Positions 8,501-18,900 of a stretch of DNA of 35,602 nucleotides are shown piece after piece. Position numbers and translations under genes: made by a program. Positions within the stretch are counted from its first letter, which is position 1; the number at the start of each line of letters is the position of its first letter. The notes below the pieces were generated by a model. It searched no databases. It saw nothing but the letters and a program-made list of their open reading frames with translations, and was not told the origin of the DNA. Source of the DNA: Syntrophaceae bacterium UBA5744 (GTDB lineage Bacteria > Desulfobacterota > Syntrophia > Syntrophales > UBA2192). Location: the NCBI GenBank assembly GCA_002419215.1, contig DIFQ01000032.1, positions 1,865 through 37,466 of the forward strand, read 5' to 3'.

Positions 8501-9116
8501 GGGCTAAAACCCCGAGATGCAGTCGTTTTTCAGCCACGCCTGTTCGACAGTTCCCTGGAGCCGGCGAAAATATCCGGATGTGTCGGCTTCATTTACAGCC
8601 TGGTTTCAACGGTCGATTTTCATGTTAAGTTCCTGTATCGCTTGCCTTTTTCCCTTCCGAAAGAACCCATCCTGACAGTCAGGACGTCGGATCCGTTTAC
8701 ATTTTCCGATTCCTTGCGAAAACGGACGGAAAGGGGCCTCCTGTAAAAGACAATGAATCTGAGTAGTTGTTCAGATCGAAAGCGGCGGCGGCCCATTTGT
8801 ACGTTTTTTGCATATTTTTCAGTAACTTAGGGTTTACGCACGATCATACGTTTGTCTGAGCCGATTTCTTTCTCTTCCTGCTCTCGCTTGTCGTTGTTGC
8901 CTTCGAGCCCTGAGTTCGGTGACTGTTGGCGGTTATCGGTAAATCAACCCACCCTGAATCTCTTTTCTGACTCGAGAGCTTTGTAAGGTTGTTTTTCAGC
9001 GCCATGCAGGCGGTTACCTCGCAGGACGCAGGGGTTATCGCTGCATATTTGGCGTGGCACCGCATGTATTTCTCAGAGAGCGGAATCGAAATTCATTTGA
9101 AGAAGGAGGGCTTATT
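8501..9116. other. Long intergenic region between divergent nadA and the lipoprotein gene
   Basis: I see no convincing gene. A 73-codon minus-strand frame (8844-9065) shows no recognisable domain and no good ribosome site. A weak sigma-54-like string (TTGTAC-N5-TTGCA at 8797-8812, lacking the GG) lies about 300 bases before the lipoprotein gene. The 600 bases are less GC-rich than the flanking genes. Confidence 0.35.
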
Positions 9117-10157
9117 ATGAAAGTGGCGAGGGGGAAGTTCAGAATGGGATGGTTCGGGTTGGTGTTTCTGGCTTCGGTGATGATGTTCGGCTGCGGAGGG
9201 GGAGGCGGGGACGATGACGGCGGCGCCGCCCCACAACCGGCGCCCACAGTGCCGGATGTTGTCAACTACAGCATAGGAACTTCTTCAACACCGCTCAATG
9301 CAATATTGCAGCCCGGAGGGATCACCTTTTCGCTGGTTTCGGTCAACCTGGCGGGCACGTTGAATCGTGTGAACGCAGATCTAACGATGAGCGAAAACCA
9401 CTCGATGAGTTTCACCATGCCCAGCCCCTTCATCGCAGGGGAGACATTGTCCATTGGGATTTTAATTCCGTCCGGAGGGGGGATTGTGTCGCCTGGCAAT
9501 CAGCAGTACCCGGCGAGCGGCGCCCTCCAGATCAACGTTTCATCGGGTGTGACGGAGGCATTTGATCGGGTCATGGGGGAGGTCATCACGACGGGGGTCC
9601 GGATCGAGGCCTTTGATGGGCCGGATTCCGTCGCCGGCCCGACAACCCTAACCTGGCAGCAGTTCGAAGCCCTGGAAAATGACCCGACTGCGGAAGAATA
9701 TCTGCGGGTCGCCCGCTATGCCTACAGCGCATTGGAATTTGTTTTCGAGCAGTTCTCCCTGACCTATCTGCTGCTCGCCACCGTTGTCGAGAACGACGAT
9801 TTGCTTCAGTCAAACAGAAGCATTGTCGGCGCCGGCGACGTCTTCCCCGGCACGGGAAGAGCGGGAACTCTTCAGATAGACTGGCAGGATGCCTCCAGCA
9901 ATGCCGATCTGGGCCCGGGTGATACGTTTGTCGGGACCTTCTCGGAGTTTTGGGTCGATGATTCGAACGATGACATCGACCGTATGTACAACGGTGTGCT
10001 GAGGCTGACGGGGTATATCGAAAACCAGGGGGCTATCAACAACGTGGGAGGCAATTTCGTTTTCAACAATTTCGAGGAACAGGAAACGAAAAACAATGTC
10101 ATCTCCCCGGATACCACGACGGTAAACGGTGGATTCAGTGTGCTCTTTTCCTGGTAG
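9117..10157 (+). CDS. Putative lipoprotein of unknown function
   Basis: The protein has 346 residues. The start at 9117 is chosen over an upstream frame opening at 9054 because AAGGAGG lies 7 bases before it and the signal peptide begins there. A basic N terminus and hydrophobic stretch end in a lipobox (VMMFGC, cysteine about residue 26). A flexible glycine- and aspartate-rich linker and a proline patch follow. The rest looks mostly beta-strand, rich in N, T, G and V, with a short helical section near residues 195-220 (YLRVARYAYSALEFVFEQF). It ends with alternating residues and a terminal tryptophan (GGFSVLFSW), somewhat like an outer membrane beta signal. I do not recognise the family. It stands alone, convergent with the HExxH gene. 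Confidence 0.75.
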   Translation: MKVARGKFRMGWFGLVFLASVMMFGCGGGGGDDDGGAAPQPAPTVPDVVNYSIGTSSTPLNAILQPGGITFSLVSVNLAGTLNRVNADLTMSENHSMSFTMPSPFIAGETLSIGILIPSGGGIVSPGNQQYPASGALQINVSSGVTEAFDRVMGEVITTGVRIEAFDGPDSVAGPTTLTWQQFEALENDPTAEEYLRVARYAYSALEFVFEQFSLTYLLLATVVENDDLLQSNRSIVGAGDVFPGTGRAGTLQIDWQDASSNADLGPGDTFVGTFSEFWVDDSNDDIDRMYNGVLRLTGYIENQGAINNVGGNFVFNNFEEQETKNNVISPDTTTVNGGFSVLFSW

Positions 10158-10177
10158 CCGTTACGTTTGTTCGGCGG

Positions 10178-10228
10178 AAGGGGGACCGTTCCCATGCTCT
10201 ACGAGAGAATGGGGACAGTCCCCTTTTT
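10178..10228. terminator. Extended hairpin, probable bidirectional terminator
   Basis: AAGGGGGAC at 10178-10186 pairs with GTCCCCTTT at 10218-10226. Inner sequences (GTTCCCAT with ATGGGGAC, and CTCT with AGAG) continue the stem, and a T-run follows on the plus strand. It lies between two convergent genes. The GGGGACAGTCCCC core also resembles dispersed palindromes often seen in deltaproteobacteria. Confidence 0.6.
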
Positions 10229-10231
10229 CGC

Positions 10232-10915
10232 TCAGAACCGGCAGTGCCAGGCCAAGAAGGCTCCGCCACTGCGCATCGGCGTGAGGGTGACGTTGTCGGG
10301 CGATCCTTTCAGCCACTCGGGCGCCCAGTCCTGGGTCCTGAGGAATCGGTATCCCTGGAAGGCGGCGATGGCCGTGATCCCGACGGCGAAACCCTGGGCA
10401 GTCGCCTCGCTCGAGAAGTGCTCGATGCCCTGCAGATCGCCCTGGTAGGAGGTGCCGCCGTTCTTGTTGGCCACGCGGAAGACCCAGTAGTCGAGGCTAT
10501 AGAGGATGGGGTTCAAGACGTTCCACGCCATCATCCCGCGGACGTAGGCGTCGTTCTTGTCGATCTTGTCCGCCTGGAGAATGACCTCCGAGGCGCCCAA
10601 CTGGGTGAGAAGCCCCGCCGAGTAGAGCGCAACGCCCTCGGCGTCGCTGTCGACGTCCTCCGTGAAGGAGATGGGCTGGTTGTAGTTGCCCGCCTTCCAG
10701 CTCATGTGCGTGTTCGTCGCGGCCGCAACCAGGGCATGGGCCCCTTCGTGCAGCAGCATGGACGAGGCGATGCCGGCGGCAAATTTCGCAACGGCGGTGG
10801 CCGACAGGTCGTTGCCCCCGGCCCGGGCGGGGCAGGGCGCAAGAGATACAAGAATGACGATGGCGGCAAGAATTGCCAGGATGCGAGCCGGTACGAATAT
10901 TGTCTTCACATGCAT
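10232..10915 (-). CDS. Exported or membrane protein with an HExxH motif
   Basis: The 227-residue product starts at ATG 10915. GTG 10909 is an equally good start because AAGGA lies 8 bases before it. Residues 1-32 form a signal peptide or anchor ending at PARA. HEGAH at residues 56-60, inside a hydrophobic helix (SSMLLHEGAHALVAA), matches the HExxH zinc-metallopeptidase signature as found in membrane peptidases such as M50. No clear third zinc ligand was identified. Further hydrophobic stretches lie around 110-150 and 180-195. The C terminus reads GGAFLAWHCRF. The family is unknown to me, and the peptidase role is only inferred from the motif. A frame extension to 11068 upstream is repeat-like and was left out. 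Confidence 0.65.
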   Translation of the reverse strand: MHVKTIFVPARILAILAAIVILVSLAPCPARAGGNDLSATAVAKFAAGIASSMLLHEGAHALVAAATNTHMSWKAGNYNQPISFTEDVDSDAEGVALYSAGLLTQLGASEVILQADKIDKNDAYVRGMMAWNVLNPILYSLDYWVFRVANKNGGTSYQGDLQGIEHFSSEATAQGFAVGITAIAAFQGYRFLRTQDWAPEWLKGSPDNVTLTPMRSGGAFLAWHCRF

Positions 10916-11078
10916 GGTCCTTGCGCAACGGAAAGGGTCGTGCGGGTCATCGCACGCCGCAAGAACCTGCTGCCCTCCTTGGCGCGTCAGCCCAGACCAG
11001 GTCGAGTTCCGTCCCGTGAGTACTGCAGTCGAATGATTCGAGGTATCGAAACGATCGAACTGCGCCATGAAGTGGTCA

Positions 11079-11235
11079 CAGCAAAGCCCGTGCCATCCGA
11101 TGACTTGTCATCGCAAGCCCGAGCCCGACGAAGACGTGGCGATCGCCTTGCGAGACACCCATGCTTCTCCTCCCTCGACGGGAGGGGATGGAGGGGAGGG
11201 TGCCACGGTGAGAGGAGCCGTGGCTCGCAGTGACA
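11079..11235. repeat. Composite intergenic repeat (TCATCGCAAGC / GGCTCGCAGTGAC type)
   Basis: The block opens with gacttgtcatcgcaagc and closes with gtggctcgcagtgac. Such inward-facing ends are typical of a dispersed intergenic element. Inside it are gtggcgatcgcc and a CTCCCTCGACGGGAGGGGATGG-type palindrome. Related pieces occur at 22954-23233 and 31433-31660. The 10916-11310 gap holds nothing else apart from the proposed moeA promoter. Confidence 0.55.
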
Positions 11236-11250
11236 AAGACGGTCGCGGGG

Positions 11251-11279
11251 TTGACTCCGGGCGGTGATTCGGTTAACCT
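11251..11279 (+). promoter_or_regulatory. Candidate sigma-70 promoter of moeA
   Basis: TTGACT at 11251-11256 and TAACCT at 11274-11279 are 17 bases apart. The -35 is good (5/6) and the -10 is weak (3/6). The predicted transcript would start about 25 bases before the moeA start codon. Confidence 0.35.
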
Positions 11280-11310
11280 CTGCCGAAAACATCATAAGAA
11301 GGGTTGCGGA

Positions 11311-12552
11311 ATGATTAAGGTAGAAGAAGCCCTGAAGACCATTCTCGAGAAAATCCGGCCGCTCGATTGCGAGAACGTCCCCATCACCTTGGCCCTCGGC
11401 TGCGTGATCGGCGAGGACATCGTATCGGGCCGCACCATCCCGCCCCTGGCCAACTCGGCCATGGACGGCTACGCCGTCGTCGCCGCCGACACGGCCTTTG
11501 CGAGCAAAACAAAACCCGCCGTTCTTGAAGTCCTGGAAGATGTTCCTGCCGGAAAAGTGGCCACGCAGCCCATCCGGACAGGCCAGGCCATCCGGATCAT
11601 GACGGGCGCCCCTTTGCCCGACGGGGCCGATGCCGTTGTCCGCGTGGAAGACACCGAGGCACAAGCCGGCAAGGTGAAGATCTTCGTTGCCGCCGCCGCC
11701 GGCCTCGACATCCGGGCGGCGGGCGAGGACGTGAAAACGGGCGAGCTCGTCATCCCCAAAGGGAGCATCCTGCGGGCCGCCGAGATCGGGATGCTGGCTG
11801 CCCTGGGCCGCTCCTACGTGGGCGTGCACCAGCGGCCCGTCGTGGCCGTCGTTTCAACGGGCGATGAACTGGCGGAGGTCGACGAGACGCCGGGCCCGGG
11901 CAAGATCGTGAACAGCAACGGCTACTCGCTGGCGGCCCTGGTCCTGGAGGCGGGCGGCATCCCTCTTCAGGTGGGGATCGCCCGGGACAACCGGGAGGAC
12001 CTGCTTGCGAAGTTCCGTGCGGCTTCCCGGGCCGACATCGTCATCTCGTCGGGCGGTGTATCCGTGGGGGATTACGATCTCGTGAAGGACATCATGGCAG
12101 AGATCGGCAGCCGCATCCAGTTCTGGCGCGTGGCCATGCGGCCCGGGCGCCCGCTGGCCTTCGGCCTGCTGGAAGGCAAGCCCCTCTTCGGCTTGCCGGG
12201 AAACCCCGTGTCGTCCATGGTTTCCTTCGAGCAGTTCATCCGCCCGGCGATCCTCAAGATGCGGGGATACTCGAACATCTACCGCAGGGCCGTCCGGGCC
12301 GAAATAACCGAGGGATATAAGAAGAAGCAGGGGCTCAAGTATTTCCTGAGGGCCCGCGTGGAGCTGCGCGACGGGAAGTACGTCGCCGCGCTGACGGGCG
12401 AGCAGGGCTCGGGGATCCTGAAATCCATGGTGCTCGCCAACGGCCTCGTCGTGCTGCCCGAGAACACCACGTCGGTCAAACCCGGCGACGAGGTGGCCGT
12501 GCAGTTGCTGGACTGCTCCCTCGATCTCACGGCCACGCCGGGTTATCTGTAA
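11311..12552 (+). CDS. moeA: MoeA, molybdopterin molybdenumtransferase
   Basis: MoeA inserts molybdate into adenylylated molybdopterin, completing molybdenum cofactor synthesis in the cytoplasm. The 413 residues match the family length. Visible signatures are NSAMDGYAV near residue 50, IMTGAPLPDGADAVVRVED near 95, the MoCF-binding domain with STGDEL and SSGGVSVGDYD (about 180-260), and LFGLPGNPVSS near 295. A C-terminal beta-barrel domain begins about 335. The ATG at 11311 follows AAGGG by about 7 bases. A longer frame from 11230 adds repeat-derived residues. It appears to be a single-gene unit. Confidence 0.96.
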   Translation: MIKVEEALKTILEKIRPLDCENVPITLALGCVIGEDIVSGRTIPPLANSAMDGYAVVAADTAFASKTKPAVLEVLEDVPAGKVATQPIRTGQAIRIMTGAPLPDGADAVVRVEDTEAQAGKVKIFVAAAAGLDIRAAGEDVKTGELVIPKGSILRAAEIGMLAALGRSYVGVHQRPVVAVVSTGDELAEVDETPGPGKIVNSNGYSLAALVLEAGGIPLQVGIARDNREDLLAKFRAASRADIVISSGGVSVGDYDLVKDIMAEIGSRIQFWRVAMRPGRPLAFGLLEGKPLFGLPGNPVSSMVSFEQFIRPAILKMRGYSNIYRRAVRAEITEGYKKKQGLKYFLRARVELRDGKYVAALTGEQGSGILKSMVLANGLVVLPENTTSVKPGDEVAVQLLDCSLDLTATPGYL

Positions 12553-12766
12553 AATAAACAGGGCGCCCTTTCTTTCTTGCAGTCCGCAGCCGCGCCATTG
12601 CTCCGCCTTGTGATTCTTACTCCTCACGGATTTACTCCGTCACTTCCCATTCCTGTAACATTTCTTCTGCTTGCCCGCTGCCGTTAACCCTGGCCTTTCA
12701 CCCATCATTTCTCGCCGGCCGCCGCCGCGTAGCTGCCCCGATGCGCTTTTGCCAACGACCGCCTCG

Positions 12767-12799
12767 AAATCCCGACAAATAGCAGGATAGTCGGGATTT
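12767..12799. promoter_or_regulatory. 10-bp inverted repeat upstream of the kinase promoter
   Basis: AAATCCCGAC and GTCGGGATTT form a perfect dyad around a 13-base spacer. It ends 20 bases before the proposed sigma-54 promoter, so it could be an activator site centred near -60. It could instead be a terminator for moeA, although only four T follow. The rest of 12553-12956 contains no gene. Confidence 0.45.
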
Positions 12800-12818
12800 T
12801 GTCCCGGATGTGCCAAAA

Positions 12819-12834
12819 TGGAATGGTTCTTGCT
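12819..12834 (+). promoter_or_regulatory. Candidate sigma-54 promoter of the kinase/regulator operon
   Basis: TGGAATGGTTCTTGCT fits the -24/-12 pattern TGGCAC-N5-TTGCW, with GG and GC exactly 10 bases apart and a perfect TTGCT. The predicted start near 12845 lies about 110 bases before the kinase start codon. The operon encodes a sigma-54 activator, so autoregulation is possible. Confidence 0.5.
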
Positions 12835-12956
12835 CATCCTGTGGAAGTTGAAGGATCAGGCAGGGTAAATCCCTGTAATCACCGGACCGGCGACTCGCGG
12901 GGAGTAGACCCAGGAGCCTCGGCCCGCATGCATTTCAGCGCATACAGGAATCTGGG

Positions 12957-15900
12957 ATGAACTACGACAGGCTGACGAAAAGAGAGCTGATCGAAGAATT
13001 GACGGCTGTGAAAAAGCAGCTTTCGAAGACCCTTGGAAAGGCAAACACGACCCCTCGAAACGATCAACGGGGGAAACGGCCCGTGCAGCCGAAAAAAGCG
13101 GGGAATCCCTCATCCCCTGCCGGCCACGCCACCGAGCGCAGGTATCGTGTAAAGGACGAGGACGGCACGATCAGGCAGATCTATGAAGTCGTGAAGGATG
13201 TTCATGACCGGCAAGGAACCCCCCTGTACACCGAAGGTGCGCTCTACGAGGTCACGAACGATGAAGGTCTAACCGGGACGGCCGACACCACGGAACAGAC
13301 GGAAATCATCTGCCGTTTCCGGCCCGACGGCAGTCTCACCTATGTCAACGAGGCCTACTGCCGGTATTTTGGCTGCGAGCGGGAGGATCTCCAGGACAGA
13401 AACATTCTGCTTACCGTATCCGAGCAGGACCGGCAGAAAGTTCTCTCCCAGTTGCAGAATCTCAATCCCGGCCATCCCGTGGGTACGACGGAATGCCGGG
13501 TGATGAACTCTTTCGGCGAACTGCTTTGGAACCAGTGGAGCTACCGGGCCATTTTCGACGGCGAGGGACACATCCTCGAGTATCACTCGGTGGGCCGCGA
13601 CATCACCTACCGGAAATACACGCAGGACGTCCTGGAAAAGAGGGCTGCCATCCTCGAGGCCATGACTGCAGCAGCCGAGGGATTTTTGAAGAACAGCGCA
13701 TGGTCAGATAAGATCGAGCCGGTGCTGGAGAGCTTCGGAAAGGCCACCGGCGCAAACCATGTTTTTCTGTTTGAAAATGACGTGAACCGGGACGAGGCGG
13801 TCTCGGTTCGGCGCCGTTACGAATGGTTCTCCCCGGCGATTTCCAGCGTAAAAGCGCGCAAAAGGTTTCTCAAAACCCGTGATCTGGCCACCCGTTTTTC
13901 CCGTTGGGTCTTTGCAAAGAGCGAAGGGAAGCCGATCTACGGCACTGTCGGCCAGTTTCCCGACAAAGAGGTGGAGTCCCTCGCCCTGGAACCGACTCTT
14001 TCCATTGCCGTTGTGCCGATTACAGTAGGAGGCAGGTGGTGGGGGTTTGTCGGGTTTGCCGACTATCTGAATGAAATCGTCTGGGCAGACGACGAGATTG
14101 CCCCCCTCGAGGCGGCCGCAGGGATTCTGGGTGCTGCGATCGATCGCGATGAGAGGGAGCAGAAGATCCGCGGGCAGGAGCGCTTTCTATCCAACATTTT
14201 CGACAGTATCCAGGACGGCATCGGTGTCCTCGACAGGGACCTCAACATTGTCCGAACCAATCCCGTCATGGAAAATTGGCCCGTTGCGTCCAGGCCCCTC
14301 GTCGGCCGGAAATGTTATGAAGCGATCTACGGTCGGGAAAAGCCCTGTAGGGACTGCCCCGCTCAGAAAACCCTGAAAACGGGAAAGAGTGTCCGCCAGA
14401 TTCGTCCCGCGAAAGGCCCCGACGGGACGCTGTGGATGGAAATTTTCACGTATCCCCTGCGAGACAGGCAGAACGGTCCCATGACGGGCGTGATCGAATA
14501 CGTCCGGGACATCACGGAGCGCGTCAATGCCGAGGAGGCCCGCAAATTGACGGAGGAACGCCTGCAGACGTTCCTCAACTCGACGCAGGACGTCGTCTTC
14601 CTGAAGGACGAGCAGTTCCGGTTCAATTTTGTAAACGGGGCGATGTGCGATCTCCTGGGCCGTAAGGAGGACGAGATCATCGGCCGACACGATGCCGATC
14701 TATATCCCGAGGGCATGGCGGAAGGACTCAGAAACGCGGATCTCCGGGCGATGAAAAGCGGGGCAGGCGTTCCCACTGTTTCCGGTTCGACTTGGGGGGA
14801 TCGGGTCCTGGAGGGCGTGAAATTCCCCGTGAACCTCGGCGACGGCCGCATCGGGGTTGGAGGGATCTTCCGGGACGTGACCGAGCGGAAGCGTGCGGAA
14901 GAGGAACTGGCAAACACGAAGATCCTGCTCGAACAGGCCTTCGAACAGTCGCCCAATCCCATGGCCCTGGTGAGCATGCCCGACATGATCATCCGGATTG
15001 CGAACCCGGCGATCCGCGAGTTTTTGGAGATCACCGACGAGCCGAGTCCCGTCGGGCAATCGCTCGTCGGGATGAAGATGAGCTGGAAGGACTGCGATCT
15101 TCAGGGGAATCCATACCCTCTTCAAGAATTACCCTTACCCCGCGCCCTGATGGGGCATAAAACGTTGAATCGGGAAATCATGGCGGTCACAAAAAACGGG
15201 ACCGTTCGTCTGGAATTGGTCAGCGGGGTGCCCATCTACAATGCCAGGGGGGAAATCCAGGCGGGCTTTCTCGTCTGCTCCGACATCACCGAGCGCAAGC
15301 GGGCGGCAGACAGGTTGAAACAGAGCGAGGAGCGCCTGCGGACGTTCATCGACTCGACGAAAGACATGGTGTTCCTGAAAGACGACCAGCTTCGCTTTAT
15401 CGTCGCAAACAAGACCGGCCAGGAACTGCTGGGCCTTCGCGAGGAAGACATCCTGGGAAAAACCGATTTTGACTTCGTACCCGGAGAGTCGGCTAAGCGC
15501 TGGAGGGAGACGGACCTCGAAGCGCTGGCGACCGAAAGCGGGATCATCGAAACGGAGGACAACTTCAACGGGCGGACCATGAGGGCAACCAAGTTCCGGA
15601 TCGATCTCGGAAACGGCCGTGCGGGCGTTGCCACCGTGATCCGGGATGTGACGGAACAGCGGGCCGCCGAAGAAGCCATCCGGGAGTCGGAGCGGCGCCT
15701 TTCGGACATCATTAACTTCCTGCCCGACCCCACCTTTGTCATCGATGCCGGGGGGAAGGTCATGGTGTGGAACCAGGCCATGGAGGAGGCGACGGGTGTT
15801 GCGGCAAAGGACATGGTCGGCAAGGGCAACTATGAATATTCACTTTGTTTCTACGGGGAACGAAAGCCCTCGCTCGTCGACCTTGTTTTGAAACCCGACA

Positions 15901-18900
15901 AAAAGCGTGAAAAGGACTATCCGAGCCTGAAGCGCAAAGACGGAAGGCTCTTCGCAGAGAGTTACAAAGCGTACAGCCGCATCCGCAAGGGCGAGATGTA
16001 TGCTTCCGCCGTGGCCTCAGCCCTCCGTAATGCCGAAGGGCGCGTCGTGGGGGCCATCGAGACCTTCCGCGACATCACCGACATGAAAAAGGCCGAAGCA
16101 TCCATCCGCGAGCGGGAGGCCATGCTCAGCAGCATCCTGCGGGCAGCCCCCATTGGGATCTCCTTCGGACAGGAGCGGGTATTGCAATGGACGAATGCCT
16201 TCTACCAGAGCATGACCGGATATGGGGATGAGCAACTCGCCGGCCAATCGACCCGCCTGCTCTACGGGAGCGAGGAGGAATTCCTGCGGGTGGGTAAAGC
16301 CCTTTACGGGGGTATGAGGAAAAAAGACATCGGGTCAGCGCAGACTCAATGGAGGTGCAAGGAAGGGCCCATGATCGACGTCCAGCTGACCATGTGCCCG
16401 CTATTCCCGAAGGATCTCTCCCGGGGCGTTGTCGTCACGGCCCTCGACATCACGGAGAAGAAGAGAACGGAAGACGCCCTCCGGGCAAGTGAGGCGCGAT
16501 ACCGGGAGCTTGCCGAAGCCCTTCCCGTGGGCATCTACGAGTTGTCCCATGACGGGATCGTGACCTATGCGAACCGGACGGCCATGGAGATGTTCGGTTA
16601 CGGGCAGGATGAGGTGCGAAGAGGGGTCCCGTTCCTGAAAGTCATCGCACCCGAGGAACATGAAACCGCCATCGGCATCAACCGCAGGCTCCTGGGGGGA
16701 GCGACCATGGTCGTGCAGGAGTACAACCTCGTCAGAACGGACGGGACCCGCTTCACCGGTTTGGTCATGGCCAGACCCATGACGAGGGACGGCCGGGTGG
16801 TGGGCACAACGGGCGTCGTGTCCGACATCAACGATCTCAAAAAGGCACAGGAGGCGCTCAGGAAAAACGAAGCCCTGCTGCAGGGTATCCTCAAGGCGGC
16901 CCCCATCGGGGTCGGGATCGTTCACGACCGCGTGATCGGCTGGGTCAACGAGCATTTCACCCGGATGACGGGTTACGAGAGCGACGATGTGATCGGTAAA
17001 AACGCCAGGATCCTTTACCCCGACGACGGGGAATACGAGCGGGTGGGACGTGAAAAATATGCGGAGATCCGTAAGGGGAAAACCGGCGCCGTGGAGACGA
17101 GATGGAGAAGGAAGGACGGGGCGGTCTTTGACGTCTATCTGAGTTCCAATGCGATCGATGCTCGGGACCCCGCGTCGGGGGTTGTCTTCACCGCCTACGA
17201 CATCACCGATCAAAAGAAGGCCGCCGACATCCTCCGGTTTGCCAAGGAAGAGCTGGAGAAACAGGTAACCGAGCGGACGCGGGAGCTGGACATTACCAAC
17301 ATGCTCCTGCGCGTCGAACTGGAGGAGCACCGCAAGACAGAGGAGGCCCTCGCCGAGAAGGAACAGCTCTACCGGGCCATCGTCGAGGACCAGACGGAGC
17401 TCATCTGCCGCTTTAACCCCGATGGGGCCCTTTCATTCGTCAACGAGGCCTTCTGCCGCTACTTCGGCAAGAGCCGCAAGGAGCTGCTGGGGACGCGCTA
17501 CCGCCCGCCCATCCCGCGCGAGGACCGGATCGCCATGACGAAAGCCGTAAAGGCCCTGACACCCGACAACCACGTCACCCATTTCGAGATCCGCGTGGAG
17601 CTGCCGGGACACGATTTTCGCTGGAACCTTTGGACGACCCGGGCTATCTACGACGAGGTTGGGCGACTGGTCGAGCATCAGGCCGTGGGGCGGGATGTGA
17701 CGGAGCGTGTCCGATCGCAGCAGCAGATCCAGGAGAGCCGCAACACGCTCCGGTCTGTCTTCGACGGGATCTCCGACCCGCTGCTCATGGTCGGGGCGGA
17801 CCTGACCATCATCATGCTCAACAGGGCGGCCCTGGAGTTTTTCGATGTCGACCACTACCGGGAGCTCATCGGGCTGCCCTGTCTCGGGCATCTCATCGAA
17901 CGCTACGGGAGAGACAACGCGGAGCGGCTGAGTACCGCCACCGGGGAAAGCACCCCTTCCCGGTTCAACCTGACGGCGAATGTGAAAGCCATCCGGTACG
18001 AGGAAATTTCTGTCTATCCCGTGCGCAGCGTCGACGATGGAAAGGGCCTGGCCATCATCCGGGTCACCGACCGGACGAAGCAGATCATCATGGAGAGGGA
18101 GTTGATCCAGAACGAGAAGCTCGCCTCGCTGGGGCTCCTCATCTCGGGGATCGTCCACGAGATCAACAACCCGAACAATTTCATCGTCTTCAACATTCCC
18201 ATCCTGCGCGACTATCTGAGGGAGATCCTGCCCGTCATCGACGAGCACGCCGAGAAGACCCCGTGGTACGAGGTGCTCGGGATGCCCTATGCGGACTTTC
18301 GGGTCGATGTGATGAAGCTGCTCGATAACATCGAGCACGGCTCCCACCGGATCAACGTCACCGTCGCCAAGCTGAAGGAGTTTTCCCGCAAGAGGGATGA
18401 CAAGGGCCTGCGGGCCGTCGCGTCGGCGGAGGTCATCAACAAGGCCCTGTCCATCTGCCACACGCAGATCCGCAAGACCGTGAAGACCTTCGACGTGGAT
18501 CTTGACCCGGGGCTTGCCCAGATGACCACCGACCCCGAGGCGATCGAGCAGGTCCTCATCAACCTGCTGATCAATGCGGCCCAGGCGGCGGACAAGGAAG
18601 ACTCCCTCATCCGGCTGCATGTCTACAAGGGCGATTCATGGAAGAACCGCCTGGTCATGGAGGTCATCGACAACGGCTGTGGCATGGACGAGACGACGAT
18701 CGCCCGGATTTTCGACCCCTTCTTCACGACAAAAGAGGAAGGCTGCGGAACGGGGCTCGGTCTTTACATCTCGAAAAACCTGGTCGAATCCGCCGGCGGC
18801 AGCATTTCCGTGGAGAGCGAACCCGACCGCGGAACCACCTTCCGCGTCATTTTCCCGGATATGGAGTCCCGGGATCCCGAGAAAAAGAATAAAAACGATA

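Noticed and set aside
8797..8812. TTGTACGTTTTTTGCA as sigma-54 promoter for the lipoprotein gene
   Set aside because: The -24 GG is TG, and it lies about 300 bases from the gene.
8844..9065. 73-codon minus-strand frame in the nadA upstream gap
   Set aside because: No recognisable domain, no good ribosome site, and no context support.
11230..11311. Molybdenum cofactor riboswitch before moeA
   Set aside because: The leader is too short (about 25-60 bases), and no conserved core was recognised.
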